NCBI GenBank assembly: GCA_903835865.1 | Contig: CAILON010000394.1 | Coordinates: forward strand, 1 to 15,479 | Direction: 5' to 3' | Length of the DNA stretch: 15,479 nt | DNA from: an uncultured beta proteobacterium | Lineage (GTDB): Bacteria; Pseudomonadota; Gammaproteobacteria; Burkholderiales; Burkholderiaceae | Made by a program: the position numbers and the translations under genes | Part shown: positions 1 through 6,108 of the stretch, one piece after another | Layout: the number at the start of each line of letters is the position of its first letter | How positions within the stretch are numbered: position 1 is the first letter of the stretch | Notes under the pieces: generated by a model | The model's database searches: none | The model's input: the letters and a program-made list of their open reading frames with translations, nothing else | What the model was told of the DNA's origin: nothing

Positions 1-374
1 AGGATCTCAATTCGCGCTTGCATATACAAGCGTGTTGAAACATAGAACAAGGTACAGCTAAACAAAATCAAGAGTGGGTTGTTGGGGAGGCGTTGAGCCA
101 GCCATAAACCTAGGGGTGATAGCAGTAGACCAAATATCGCCATGAAGCCAGCAGCTTTATAGCGCAAGATTTTGTTCTTTAGTCCCAAGAGGGCGCCGAT
201 CCCAGCGGCAAGTGCAATGGCAGATAGGGCAATAGGCGCAGCCTCTGCCACACTCAAATGCAGGGCAAAGACCAAAAGGGGTACAGACAGAATGCCTCCT
301 CCTGCACCGGTAAGCCCCATCAGGATGCCTACGAAGATGCCCAAGGCCGGGCTGATCAAAATTGAGTAGTCCAT
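1..374 (-). CDS. TauE/SafE-family sulfite/organosulfur exporter (partial, C-terminus beyond window)
   Basis: The complement reads open from an ATG at 374 to the window edge, giving about 124 residues with no stop. The N-terminal half is strongly hydrophobic with several membrane helices. A GLTGAGGG motif lies at residues 20-27, followed by a helix and a conserved VPLL stretch, typical of TauE/SafE permeases of the inner membrane. Members of this family export sulfite, sulfoacetate or related anions. It diverges from a persulfide-dioxygenase-like gene, and the two starts are 80 bases apart across an AT-rich inverted repeat. That context suggests it removes sulfite or thiosulfate made by sulfide oxidation. 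The substrate is inferred; the family call is firm. Confidence 0.85.
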   Translation of the reverse strand, partial: MDYSILISPALGIFVGILMGLTGAGGGILSVPLLVFALHLSVAEAAPIALSAIALAAGIGALLGLKNKILRYKAAGFMAIFGLLLSPLGLWLAQRLPNNPLLILFSCTLFYVSTRLYMQARIEI

Positions 375-380
375 TGCAAT

Positions 381-402
381 ATATTATATATTAATATAAT
401 AT
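381..402. promoter_or_regulatory. AT-rich perfect inverted repeat, probable ArsR (BigR/SqrR-type) operator
   Basis: Two perfect 9-base arms (ATATTATAT and its reverse complement) are separated by the 4-base spacer ATTA. The repeat sits in the 79-base divergent intergenic region between the TauE gene and the MBL gene. Its AT content and placement fit the operators of BigR-like ArsR repressors, and such a repressor is encoded two genes downstream. A second AT-rich stretch at 409-422 lies closer to the MBL gene. The repeat is seen directly; that the local ArsR protein binds it is inference. Confidence 0.6.
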
Positions 403-453
403 GTAACTGTATATATTAATTATTCATCCTAGCATCTACCCTGAAAGACTATT

Positions 454-1326
454 GTGAACCCAAAAGAAGCAGCTGACATTAAAGCATTTTTTGATCCTGA
501 AACTTGGACATTTACCTACGTAGTCTCTAGCGGCAAGGGAAGTCCTTGCGTCGTGATTGATTCGGTGCTGAACTACGATCCCAAGTCCGGAAGAACATCA
601 ACCCGTTCAGCAGATCAAGTGATTGACTATATTCAAGCAGAACAGCTAATACTCACTTGGATTTTAGAAACCCATGCTCATGCAGACCACTTAACTGCTG
701 CGCCATACCTTCAAGATAAGCTTGGCGGAAAACTGGTGATCGGAAATCACATCACCAATGTCCAAAAGGTATTTAAGGGGGTTTTCAACCTGGATGATCG
801 CTTTGCAACGGATGGCTCTCAATTTGATCATCTCTTGCACGATGGCGAATCATTGGATTTTGGCAAGCTTTCACTCAAGGCAATATTTGTACCTGGGCAT
901 ACTCCAGCCTGCATGGCCTATGAAATTGACGATGCTTTATTCGTGGGCGACACTTTATTTATGCCTGATGTTGGTACGGCGCGCTGCGACTTCCCAGGCG
1001 GCGATGCAAGGACTCTTTATCAATCGATTCAGAAAATACTGTCTTATCCCAAAGAAACCAAACTCTATATGTGTCATGACTACCCGCCAAGCGAGCGTCC
1101 GGTCGAGTTTTGTACCACCGTTGGTGCAGAAAAGGCTACGAACGTCCATGTGCATGATGGCATTACAGAAGAGCAATTTGTGCAAATGCGTACTGCACGC
1201 GATACAAGCTTGGAAATGCCTAATTTAATCTTGCCATCGATACAGGTCAATATTCCGGCAGGACACTTTCCGGAGCCAGAGGCTAATGGCAAGGCCTATC
1301 TCAAAATTCCATTGAATGTTCTTTGA
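454..1326 (+). CDS. MBL-fold hydrolase, Blh/ETHE1-like persulfide dioxygenase
   Basis: This 290-residue metallo-beta-lactamase protein has the metal-binding signature HAHADH at residues 74-79. The remaining ligands are placed as expected: H149 (PGHT), D166 (GDTLF) and H208 (CHD). The GTARCDFPGG segment at 174-183 is characteristic of the ETHE1/Blh persulfide dioxygenase group. These enzymes use one iron and O2 to oxidise glutathione persulfide to sulfite. Translation appears to start at a GTG with a weak GAAAG upstream. The 3' end overlaps the following ArsR gene by 11 bases if that gene starts at 1316, so the two are co-transcribed. No rhodanese domain is fused. The family is clear; the exact substrate is inferred from homology and neighbours. 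Confidence 0.85.
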   Translation: MNPKEAADIKAFFDPETWTFTYVVSSGKGSPCVVIDSVLNYDPKSGRTSTRSADQVIDYIQAEQLILTWILETHAHADHLTAAPYLQDKLGGKLVIGNHITNVQKVFKGVFNLDDRFATDGSQFDHLLHDGESLDFGKLSLKAIFVPGHTPACMAYEIDDALFVGDTLFMPDVGTARCDFPGGDARTLYQSIQKILSYPKETKLYMCHDYPPSERPVEFCTTVGAEKATNVHVHDGITEEQFVQMRTARDTSLEMPNLILPSIQVNIPAGHFPEPEANGKAYLKIPLNVL

Positions 1327-1645
1327 TATGAATATGACTATTTCCAAAACTGAGTTAAAGAAAATGCAGGCCTCTGCCGATGATGCTTGCAAGCTAATGA
1401 AAGTGCTATCTAATCGAGACCGCATGATGCTTTTATGCGAAATCGCCCAAGGAGAGAAGTGTGTCAGCGAGCTAGAGGCTGCTCTGGATTTACATCAACC
1501 AACCCTATCTCAGCAATTAACAGTGCTTCGTAAAGAAAAATTGGTGAAGACGCGAAGAGAAGGTAAACAGATCTATTACTCGCTCTCAAGTCAGGTTGTA
1601 GTTGCGGTGATGGGCTTGCTCTATAAGCATTATTGCAAGAAGTAA
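1316..1645 (+). CDS. ArsR-family repressor, SqrR/BigR-type sulfide sensor
   Basis: This 109-residue winged-helix protein has an HQPTLSQQL recognition helix (residues 60-68) and a following TRREGKQIYYSL wing. Counted from the ATG at 1316, cysteines occur at 25, 41, 49 and 107. Cys41 and Cys107 are 66 residues apart, the same spacing as the two reactive cysteines reported for SqrR and BigR, which form a polysulfide bridge and release DNA. Metal-site residues of classical ArsR proteins are not evident. In-frame ATGs at 1328 and 1334 are alternative starts; these avoid the overlap with the upstream gene. It lies in an operon with a persulfide dioxygenase, so autoregulation through the inverted repeat at 381-402 is likely. 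The family call is strong; the sensing role is inferred. Confidence 0.85.
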   Translation: MFFDMNMTISKTELKKMQASADDACKLMKVLSNRDRMMLLCEIAQGEKCVSELEAALDLHQPTLSQQLTVLRKEKLVKTRREGKQIYYSLSSQVVVAVMGLLYKHYCKK

Positions 1646-1690
1646 GGATTTCACATTGAGTTATTTAATGTTTGATAAAAGGAGTTCATC

Positions 1691-1903
1691 ATGAAATGTA
1701 ACGTTGGCGGTATTGATCGAGTTTTGAGAATTGCTGTTGGAGCGCTCTTGGTAGCTTTGGCGGCAAGTAATGTCGTTGGCTGGTGGGGATGGCTAGGATT
1801 AATTCCGATGGCCACTGGACTTTTTCGCTTTTGCCCAGCTTATCCTTTATTGGGGATTAATTCTTGTGGGACATCTGGTGACAAGGGTTCTTGCTGCAAG
1901 TAA
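1691..1903 (+). CDS. DUF2892 (YgaP-like transmembrane) small membrane protein
   Basis: This 70-residue protein begins MKCNVGGIDR, the usual start of DUF2892 proteins. Two hydrophobic helices follow (about residues 11-30 and 32-50), then a conserved FCPAYPLLGINSC segment. It is cysteine-rich, with C3, C48, C59, C68 and C69. A strong ribosome binding site, AAAGGAG, lies at 1678-1684, seven bases before the ATG. The same domain forms the membrane part of the rhodanese YgaP, and stand-alone versions occur in sulfide-responsive operons. It is probably the last gene of this operon and is followed directly by a terminator hairpin. Its biochemical role is unknown; the cysteines may carry sulfane sulfur or anchor partners. 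Confidence 0.8.
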   Translation: MKCNVGGIDRVLRIAVGALLVALAASNVVGWWGWLGLIPMATGLFRFCPAYPLLGINSCGTSGDKGSCCK

Positions 1904-1932
1904 AAATCGAATGATGACTTAGTGGCATGAGG

Positions 1933-1962
1933 AAAGAGGTGCATTTTAGAATGCACCTCTTT
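1933..1962. terminator. Bidirectional intrinsic terminator
   Basis: A perfect 13-bp stem (left arm 1933-1945, right arm 1950-1962) encloses a 4-base loop TTAG. A-rich and T-rich flanks allow termination on both strands. It lies between the plus-strand DUF2892 gene and the minus-strand operon that ends at 1962, where the stop codon touches the stem. Confidence 0.85.
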
Positions 1963-2399
1963 TATTTCACGGTAGATTTTTGTAAGTTTGGTAGACCCCA
2001 TTTGACGACCCCATGAAATATAAAGATGGCAAAGAAGGCCAAGCCTACTAACCAATGTATATTGATCACGGTATCCCTTGTATCTGCGGGCCCGTAATAT
2101 AAGAGGCCTCCTGTGATTAGTAGTATCAACATAAAACCCAATTGGCCAAATCCGCTCAGCCATTTCCGGCCAGATTGATAACCTACTTTGATATGAAACG
2201 GCAGAATCGATCCAAGCGCTAAGGTTGCAAGCATTGCGCTTAGCCCGTGACTTGCCAAAACGGTATGGTTAGCGAACAGTGCTCGTTCAATCTGCCATTG
2301 ATTCCCCAGTAAATATAGGCTGCCTGTAATCGAGCAAGAGAGCATTCCGGCTATAACAAGTAACTTTTGCCATACCGGCATTTTTCCAAGACGCCTCAT
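1962..2399 (-). CDS. Small four-helix membrane protein, candidate b-type cytochrome of a flavin-transfer operon
   Basis: This 145-residue protein has four predicted membrane helices at about residues 12-31, 47-69, 84-101 and 112-132. Histidines lie near the ends of helix 2 (H51, H69) and of helix 4 (H115, H129); the 14-residue H115-H129 spacing resembles bis-histidine b-heme helices. The layout recalls DUF4405-like cytochrome b proteins, but I do not recognise the family with certainty. Its ATG overlaps the ApbE stop by 4 bases, so it is translationally coupled to ApbE. In this operon it could pass electrons across the inner membrane to the exported flavoprotein. Heme binding is an inference from histidine placement only. 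Confidence 0.7.
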   Translation of the reverse strand: MRRLGKMPVWQKLLVIAGMLSCSITGSLYLLGNQWQIERALFANHTVLASHGLSAMLATLALGSILPFHIKVGYQSGRKWLSGFGQLGFMLILLITGGLLYYGPADTRDTVINIHWLVGLAFFAIFIFHGVVKWGLPNLQKSTVK

Positions 2400-3217
2400 G
2401 CAGCAATCCGAATGGCTTGTGCTTGGTAGCGCTTAAAGCAGGGGTGATTCTGTTGCTTGGAGAGAATAAATACTTTGGTTAGGGCATCCGCGTAAACACA
2501 TTCATTTGCGACGATAGAGAAGGATTCAGAAAATACTTGATGAATATCGGAATCATTGCTGGCTAAGGGATTAATGATGTAGCTTTGCGCATGATCTCTA
2601 TTTAAAAAGTAGAGGCCGCTCGTGGCTATTGCGCCATTCGTTAGCGATCCAATCTCAATAATATTGCTGGGTGCTTGTGGATTACGAATATGGATTGCCT
2701 CAGACTGATTTCCAAAGATTCGCATATCTCCACCGGCGTTAACGCTGCCAGAATGTATGCCATTGAATTTGAGGGCGTTAACAGCCATATCAACGGCAAA
2801 GCCTTTGGCGATTCCGCCAAGATCTAGGCAAAGGGGAAGTGACGAGAGTACGCGGTCTTGGTCGACAAAGTGCAGATCTTCAATGCCGCCAAAGTTATGA
2901 TGAGTTATATCCACAGTACCTGGTAATAATCCGGCCTCTACTAGACGATGTCCAATGCCACAGTTAAATAATCCCTCGGAATGCCGATGGATATCCTGCG
3001 CTATTCGAATGATTTGGCTGGTCCAGGGATTAATCGGAATAGCGCGGACGTGGGCTTCACGATTGATTGTTGAGAGTTCACTTTGTTCATTATGAAAACT
3101 CATGAGGTGCTGTACTTTTTCTATCGCGGAAAAAGCATGACTGATTGCTTCATCTCCATTTTCCTGTTTGGTGGATATTTCAACATAGGTGCCAAGGAGT
3201 GGTTTGCAGCGCTTCAC
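2396..3217 (-). CDS. apbE: FAD:protein FMN transferase (ApbE family)
   Basis: This 273-residue protein carries the ApbE signatures in order: MSFHNEQSELSTIN (39-52), LDLGGIAKG (131-139), NAGGDMR (160-166), ATSG (198-201) and ADALTK (243-248), where D244 is the usual magnesium-binding aspartate. ApbE enzymes cleave FAD and attach FMN through a phosphoester bond to a Ser/Thr of a target protein. The obvious target is the FMN-binding protein encoded just upstream, whose TGA overlaps this GTG start (GTGA, 3214-3217). The N-terminus begins directly at the conserved LLGT motif. No signal peptide or lipobox is visible, unlike classical lipoprotein ApbE, so it may act in the cytoplasm. The gene overlaps the next one by 4 bases. 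Confidence 0.92.
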   Translation of the reverse strand: MKRCKPLLGTYVEISTKQENGDEAISHAFSAIEKVQHLMSFHNEQSELSTINREAHVRAIPINPWTSQIIRIAQDIHRHSEGLFNCGIGHRLVEAGLLPGTVDITHHNFGGIEDLHFVDQDRVLSSLPLCLDLGGIAKGFAVDMAVNALKFNGIHSGSVNAGGDMRIFGNQSEAIHIRNPQAPSNIIEIGSLTNGAIATSGLYFLNRDHAQSYIINPLASNDSDIHQVFSESFSIVANECVYADALTKVFILSKQQNHPCFKRYQAQAIRIAA

Positions 3218-3771
3218 TTTGATCTTACCGCCAATGCTGGAGTCTTGAGGGCGAGCTCATATAAAAGTGCTACACGTTTGACACCATCGGTAATGTGCTT
3301 ACAAGAAAGCGTTGCACCACCAATGTTTTGAATATCTTGGTTCAACTTGATAGGGTCATTGCCATTTTTTCCAATGAATTGCTTGCGCCACTGTGCATCA
3401 CCCACTTCATACCCATATGACTCAACATATTCCAGAATTTCAATGCCGGTGATATTGCCTTGGGGGTTGATCCCCACGGCGTAGCTAATCATTTCGTGCT
3501 TGCCGACTACTTCATCAACGATGAACCAGCTTCCATCGGCAGCTTTCCAGATACGATTCCCTTGAAAGGGATGGCGAATACTCGAAGCAATCCGCATTTT
3601 TTCCTGCAAATCTTCTGTAATGAGGATGGGGGCTTTACTAAATGATTTATTAGGGAACAAGACCTTTTGGGCTTGTTCTGCAGAAACATAAATTTTGGCC
3701 TGAACAATCAGTGGTGTACTCATCATCGCCAGTCCAGCGATAGCAAGTGGGCTAGGTTTCCAGTTCATCAT
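3214..3771 (-). CDS. Exported FMN-binding domain protein, probable ApbE substrate
   Basis: The product has 185 residues from the ATG at 3771; a TTG at 3774 and a second ATG at 3768 are alternatives, with a purine-rich AAAGAAAG just upstream. A Sec-type signal peptide occupies about residues 1-25, ending VQA-K. The body matches the FMN_bind fold: GNITGIEILEYVESYGYEVG, then GGATLS at 151-156, corresponding to the SGATxT flavinylation motif of NqrC/RnfG. The sixth residue, S156, would carry the covalent FMN. The protein should therefore be a periplasmic covalent flavoprotein. It lies 18 bases after the outer-membrane gene and overlaps apbE by 4 bases, in a Fur-controlled operon. Its electron acceptor is unknown. 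Confidence 0.88.
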   Translation of the reverse strand: MMNWKPSPLAIAGLAMMSTPLIVQAKIYVSAEQAQKVLFPNKSFSKAPILITEDLQEKMRIASSIRHPFQGNRIWKAADGSWFIVDEVVGKHEMISYAVGINPQGNITGIEILEYVESYGYEVGDAQWRKQFIGKNGNDPIKLNQDIQNIGGATLSCKHITDGVKRVALLYELALKTPALAVRSK

Positions 3772-3789
3772 CAATCTTTCTTTTTCAAT

Positions 3790-4704
3790 TTAGCTCAAAG
3801 GAAATCCAACTTTGACGATGAATTCATTGACAGAGTGACTGTCCCAGACACGCGCATTGGAGCATTCTGCAGTGCCATCACCCATGCAGCTATTACCCTT
3901 GAGTTGATAGCGCCAGGCACCAGTGACCCACCAATCTTTAGTAGCGTAGTGAAAATTGGGGCCGACAAAAGTTGCCCTTTGAACTTGGTTTTGAAGGTTG
4001 TAGCTTGAATAGTCGTTATGAAAGCGTGCCTCAACACCAGCAGACCATTTAGGGGCAAATCGATAGCTGGCCCCCACTAAAAAATCGAGCATCGATTCTG
4101 GAACATTGCCATTACCAATGAATTTCAATTGCTCATTGGCTGCGACAATGTTCCCAGCTAAGATCAGGCGATCATCAATGAAGTTTGACTGCAATAAAAG
4201 GCGTGCTGCGATCTCATTTTTATTTTTTCCTATTGTGGGTTCTAGGTAGAGACCAACACCAACTGGAGAAGTCACTGGATTGGTAATGCGATAGATGGCT
4301 TCTAGCGATCCACCTTCGATACCACTTTTTCTGTAGGGGGTAGCTGGGTCATGGCTTTCCGGAACACCGTACCCCGCCGTACAACTTGCCGAATCTCCGC
4401 AAGCTTCTGGATTGGTGTAATTCTGATTGGCATTCGTGTAGTAGGAGTTGATATATCCCGCAATCTGTAAATCGTTGGTTAATCCATATTCGAGTTCTGT
4501 TCTTGCTGTCCATGCTTCATAGGTTCCGGCTGCTTGCTGTTGATTGAGTTGCAGGCGCTGCTCAAACTCAAGACTGCCTTTGGGTTGAAGATCTAAGGTG
4601 TATATCCAACCAAATACACCTTCGCCAGCATAGGCAAATGAAAAGTGAAGGGTTGTGGCAATAAAAAGGCTAAAGGCGAGAAGTCTTTTGATAGTTAATT
4701 TCAT
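3790..4704 (-). CDS. Outer-membrane beta-barrel protein (DUF6662-like)
   Basis: This 304-residue protein starts with a clear signal peptide (cleavage likely after AYA, residue 26). The rest is rich in alternating aromatic/polar strands typical of a transmembrane barrel (for example LEFEQRLQLN, TELEYGLTNDLQIAGY, FLVGASYRF, GVEARFHN). Two long polar loops each hold a cysteine pair, C102/C108 and C273/C281, likely disulfides on the outer or periplasmic face. The opening GEGVFGWIYTLDLQPKG resembles proteins I recall as DUF6662. It is the first gene behind two Fur boxes and leads an operon encoding a covalent flavoprotein system. It could let a substrate such as ferric chelate pass, or mount the system; neither is demonstrated by the sequence. 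Confidence 0.75.
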   Translation of the reverse strand: MKLTIKRLLAFSLFIATTLHFSFAYAGEGVFGWIYTLDLQPKGSLEFEQRLQLNQQQAAGTYEAWTARTELEYGLTNDLQIAGYINSYYTNANQNYTNPEACGDSASCTAGYGVPESHDPATPYRKSGIEGGSLEAIYRITNPVTSPVGVGLYLEPTIGKNKNEIAARLLLQSNFIDDRLILAGNIVAANEQLKFIGNGNVPESMLDFLVGASYRFAPKWSAGVEARFHNDYSSYNLQNQVQRATFVGPNFHYATKDWWVTGAWRYQLKGNSCMGDGTAECSNARVWDSHSVNEFIVKVGFPLS

Positions 4705-4734
4705 GTTTTAAGAGAGTAGTGGTTGAGAAGTCTA

Positions 4735-4753
4735 AATAAGAATGGTTCTCAAT
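4735..4753 (-). promoter_or_regulatory. Second, weaker Fur box
   Basis: The 19-base site has arms AATAAGAA and TTCTCAAT around TGG, with about five mismatches to the Fur consensus. Its centre is 30 bp (about three helical turns) from that of the stronger box at 4765-4783. It lies 31-49 bases upstream of the outer-membrane gene start, near a possible -10 (TATATT on the minus strand, 4751-4756). Confidence 0.55.
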
Positions 4754-4761
4754 ATAGCATA

Positions 4762-4786
4762 TCAAATGAGAACAATTCTCATTTGA
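4762..4786. promoter_or_regulatory. Fur box
   Basis: A perfect inverted repeat has 11-base arms (TCAAATGAGAA and its complement) around CAA. The inner 19 bases, 4765-4783, match the classical Fur consensus (AATGATAAT-N-ATTATCATT) at about 15 of 18 defined positions. It stands between the minus-strand outer-membrane/flavin operon and the plus-strand DUF3820 gene, 61 bases before the operon's first codon. Iron-dependent repression of the operon is strongly suggested; an effect on the DUF3820 gene is possible. Confidence 0.8.
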
Positions 4787-4857
4787 GAAAATGACCACTA
4801 CCGAATAAATGGCAAGAGCAATAAGGTTTTTCAGTTTTGCTTGTAAGATTTCTCTCC

Positions 4858-5100
4858 ATGGATTCACAAGCCCTCAATAAACTCGTTCTCATGAAAATGC
4901 CTTTTGGTAAACACGCTGGCATTGCGCTAGCGGATTTGCCAGGGAATTACTTGGCTTGGTTTGCTCGCGAGGGATTTCCTAAGGGTGAGCTTGGCCAGTT
5001 ACTGGAATTGATGCATACCTTAGACCACAATGGCTTACGTGGTCTCTTGGTCCCTATACAGCGAGCCCATGGCATAGCGCAAAAATCCAAATTACTTTAA
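4858..5100 (+). CDS. DUF3820 family protein
   Basis: This 80-residue soluble protein starts at ATG 4858; a TTG at 4837 would add seven residues but is less likely. The sequence MPFGKHAGIALADLPGNYLAWF, then a GFP-x-GELG-x-LLELM segment and an NGLRGLL segment, matches DUF3820 proteins, sometimes called putative quorum-sensing-regulated virulence factors. They resemble a fragment of exonuclease-associated domains, but no activity is established that I know of. The full length is normal for the family. The last 9 bases overlap the stop end of the convergent nuclease gene. Two Fur boxes lie 70-125 bases upstream, although they more likely serve the divergent operon. Confidence 0.8.
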   Translation: MDSQALNKLVLMKMPFGKHAGIALADLPGNYLAWFAREGFPKGELGQLLELMHTLDHNGLRGLLVPIQRAHGIAQKSKLL

Positions 5101-6108
5101 GTGAATAATTGCTGTAACGCGATCTCGTTCGAATTGAGTCTCTGTAGATTCAGGCGGACTACTCTGTAATAAGGTTGTCTGGATTGATGTTTGCGATTGA
5201 ATCTGTGAGGCTACTTTCTGCGCTAAGCCCAGATTGCGATCATATTGAATCTGGATGCTCGTAACCTTACCTTCTTTAATCTGTGCAATGAGTGCATTCA
5301 ATTTTGCGGAAGAGTATTGATCGAAAAAGATGGGATACCAACCACCTACGCTCCCTTTATGGGTGCTGGGCTGTCTGGTAGCCGGTTTTGTTGCAGCAGG
5401 GTTTTGATCGATAGGCAGATGAAAATCAATCCCCGTTTTTTGCATTAATTCTTGATAAGAAATTGGTGGCGTCATATTTGCTTCATTGGTATTTTCAATC
5501 CAATAAGCCCATGCAGAATTTCTAGCGGGGTCATAAACCAATTTATAAAGATGCGTTGGAATCGTAACTTGACCTCTGCCAATGCTGCCAGCATTTCCAA
5601 CTGATCCCGTGTAAACATAAATTTCACCAGGCACCCTCTTTGCATAGAGACGCGTTGGCTCCTCTACATTCTTTGCCCAGATGCCCTGATTATTTTGCCT
5701 AGCCTGCGGCATCATGTTTGCCAAAGAGAAGGATTGGGCCATCGATCTATCGCTATTCATGTCTCCTGCAGGGGCATTGTGACCGCGATCATAGCCGCTC
5801 CCACGGTAGTCTGAGAGCTGGGCGCGTTCCGCAAAGGGCAGGCGCGCCTCTTCATAGAACTGATTGCTTCTTTTGGGGCGTTGCCCCGTAAGACTATCCC
5901 GACTCAGCTTTTCTAATGTATAGATTGGCTTTTTGTCCTGGGGGGAGTAGTAAATCGCAAAACCATCGAAGCAAAGATCTCGTCCAAGTTGAGGGCTTGT
6001 CGGAATTTCTTGTCCTGGGAATAAATCTTTGCAGTCATTAAACAGGGCAAAGGCGCTAATGGGCGCAAGTAGCAGGACGACAAGTAATAGTTTTCGAATC
6101 GATCTCAT
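5092..6108 (-). CDS. Secreted DNA/RNA non-specific endonuclease (NUC/Serratia type) with C-terminal extension
   Basis: This 338-residue protein has a Sec signal peptide at about residues 1-22. The nuclease domain (about 24-234) contains YDRGHNAPAGDM with catalytic H110 in DRGH, followed by NMMPQARQNNQGIW, where N140 is the likely metal-binding asparagine and E149/E150 the downstream acid. Such enzymes cut DNA and RNA without sequence preference, using Mg2+, usually in the periplasm or outside the cell. A Pro/Thr-rich linker (235-252) leads to an extra C-terminal domain of about 85 residues (253-338) not typical of the family. No dedicated immunity protein is visible nearby, so a nutrient or housekeeping role is more likely than a toxin. 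It stands alone on the minus strand. Confidence 0.9.
   Translation of the reverse strand: MRSIRKLLLVVLLLAPISAFALFNDCKDLFPGQEIPTSPQLGRDLCFDGFAIYYSPQDKKPIYTLEKLSRDSLTGQRPKRSNQFYEEARLPFAERAQLSDYRGSGYDRGHNAPAGDMNSDRSMAQSFSLANMMPQARQNNQGIWAKNVEEPTRLYAKRVPGEIYVYTGSVGNAGSIGRGQVTIPTHLYKLVYDPARNSAWAYWIENTNEANMTPPISYQELMQKTGIDFHLPIDQNPAATKPATRQPSTHKGSVGGWYPIFFDQYSSAKLNALIAQIKEGKVTSIQIQYDRNLGLAQKVASQIQSQTSIQTTLLQSSPPESTETQFERDRVTAIIHLK

Noticed and set aside
172..369. Plus-strand frame of 65 codons
   Set aside because: It lies antisense to the TauE/SafE gene, whose reading frame gives a clear membrane family match. It has no family character or ribosome binding site.
758..1228. 156-codon frame inside the MBL gene
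   Set aside because: It lies out of frame within the persulfide-dioxygenase-like gene, which has all expected metal ligands; this frame's product resembles nothing.
3667..4008. Plus-strand 113-codon frame
   Set aside because: It is the shadow of the outer-membrane and FMN_bind genes on the other strand, whose products have signal peptides and motifs.
5092..6108. Nuclease as a polymorphic or contact-dependent toxin
   Set aside because: It has a simple signal peptide, no delivery domain or repeats, and no small immunity-like gene directly downstream.
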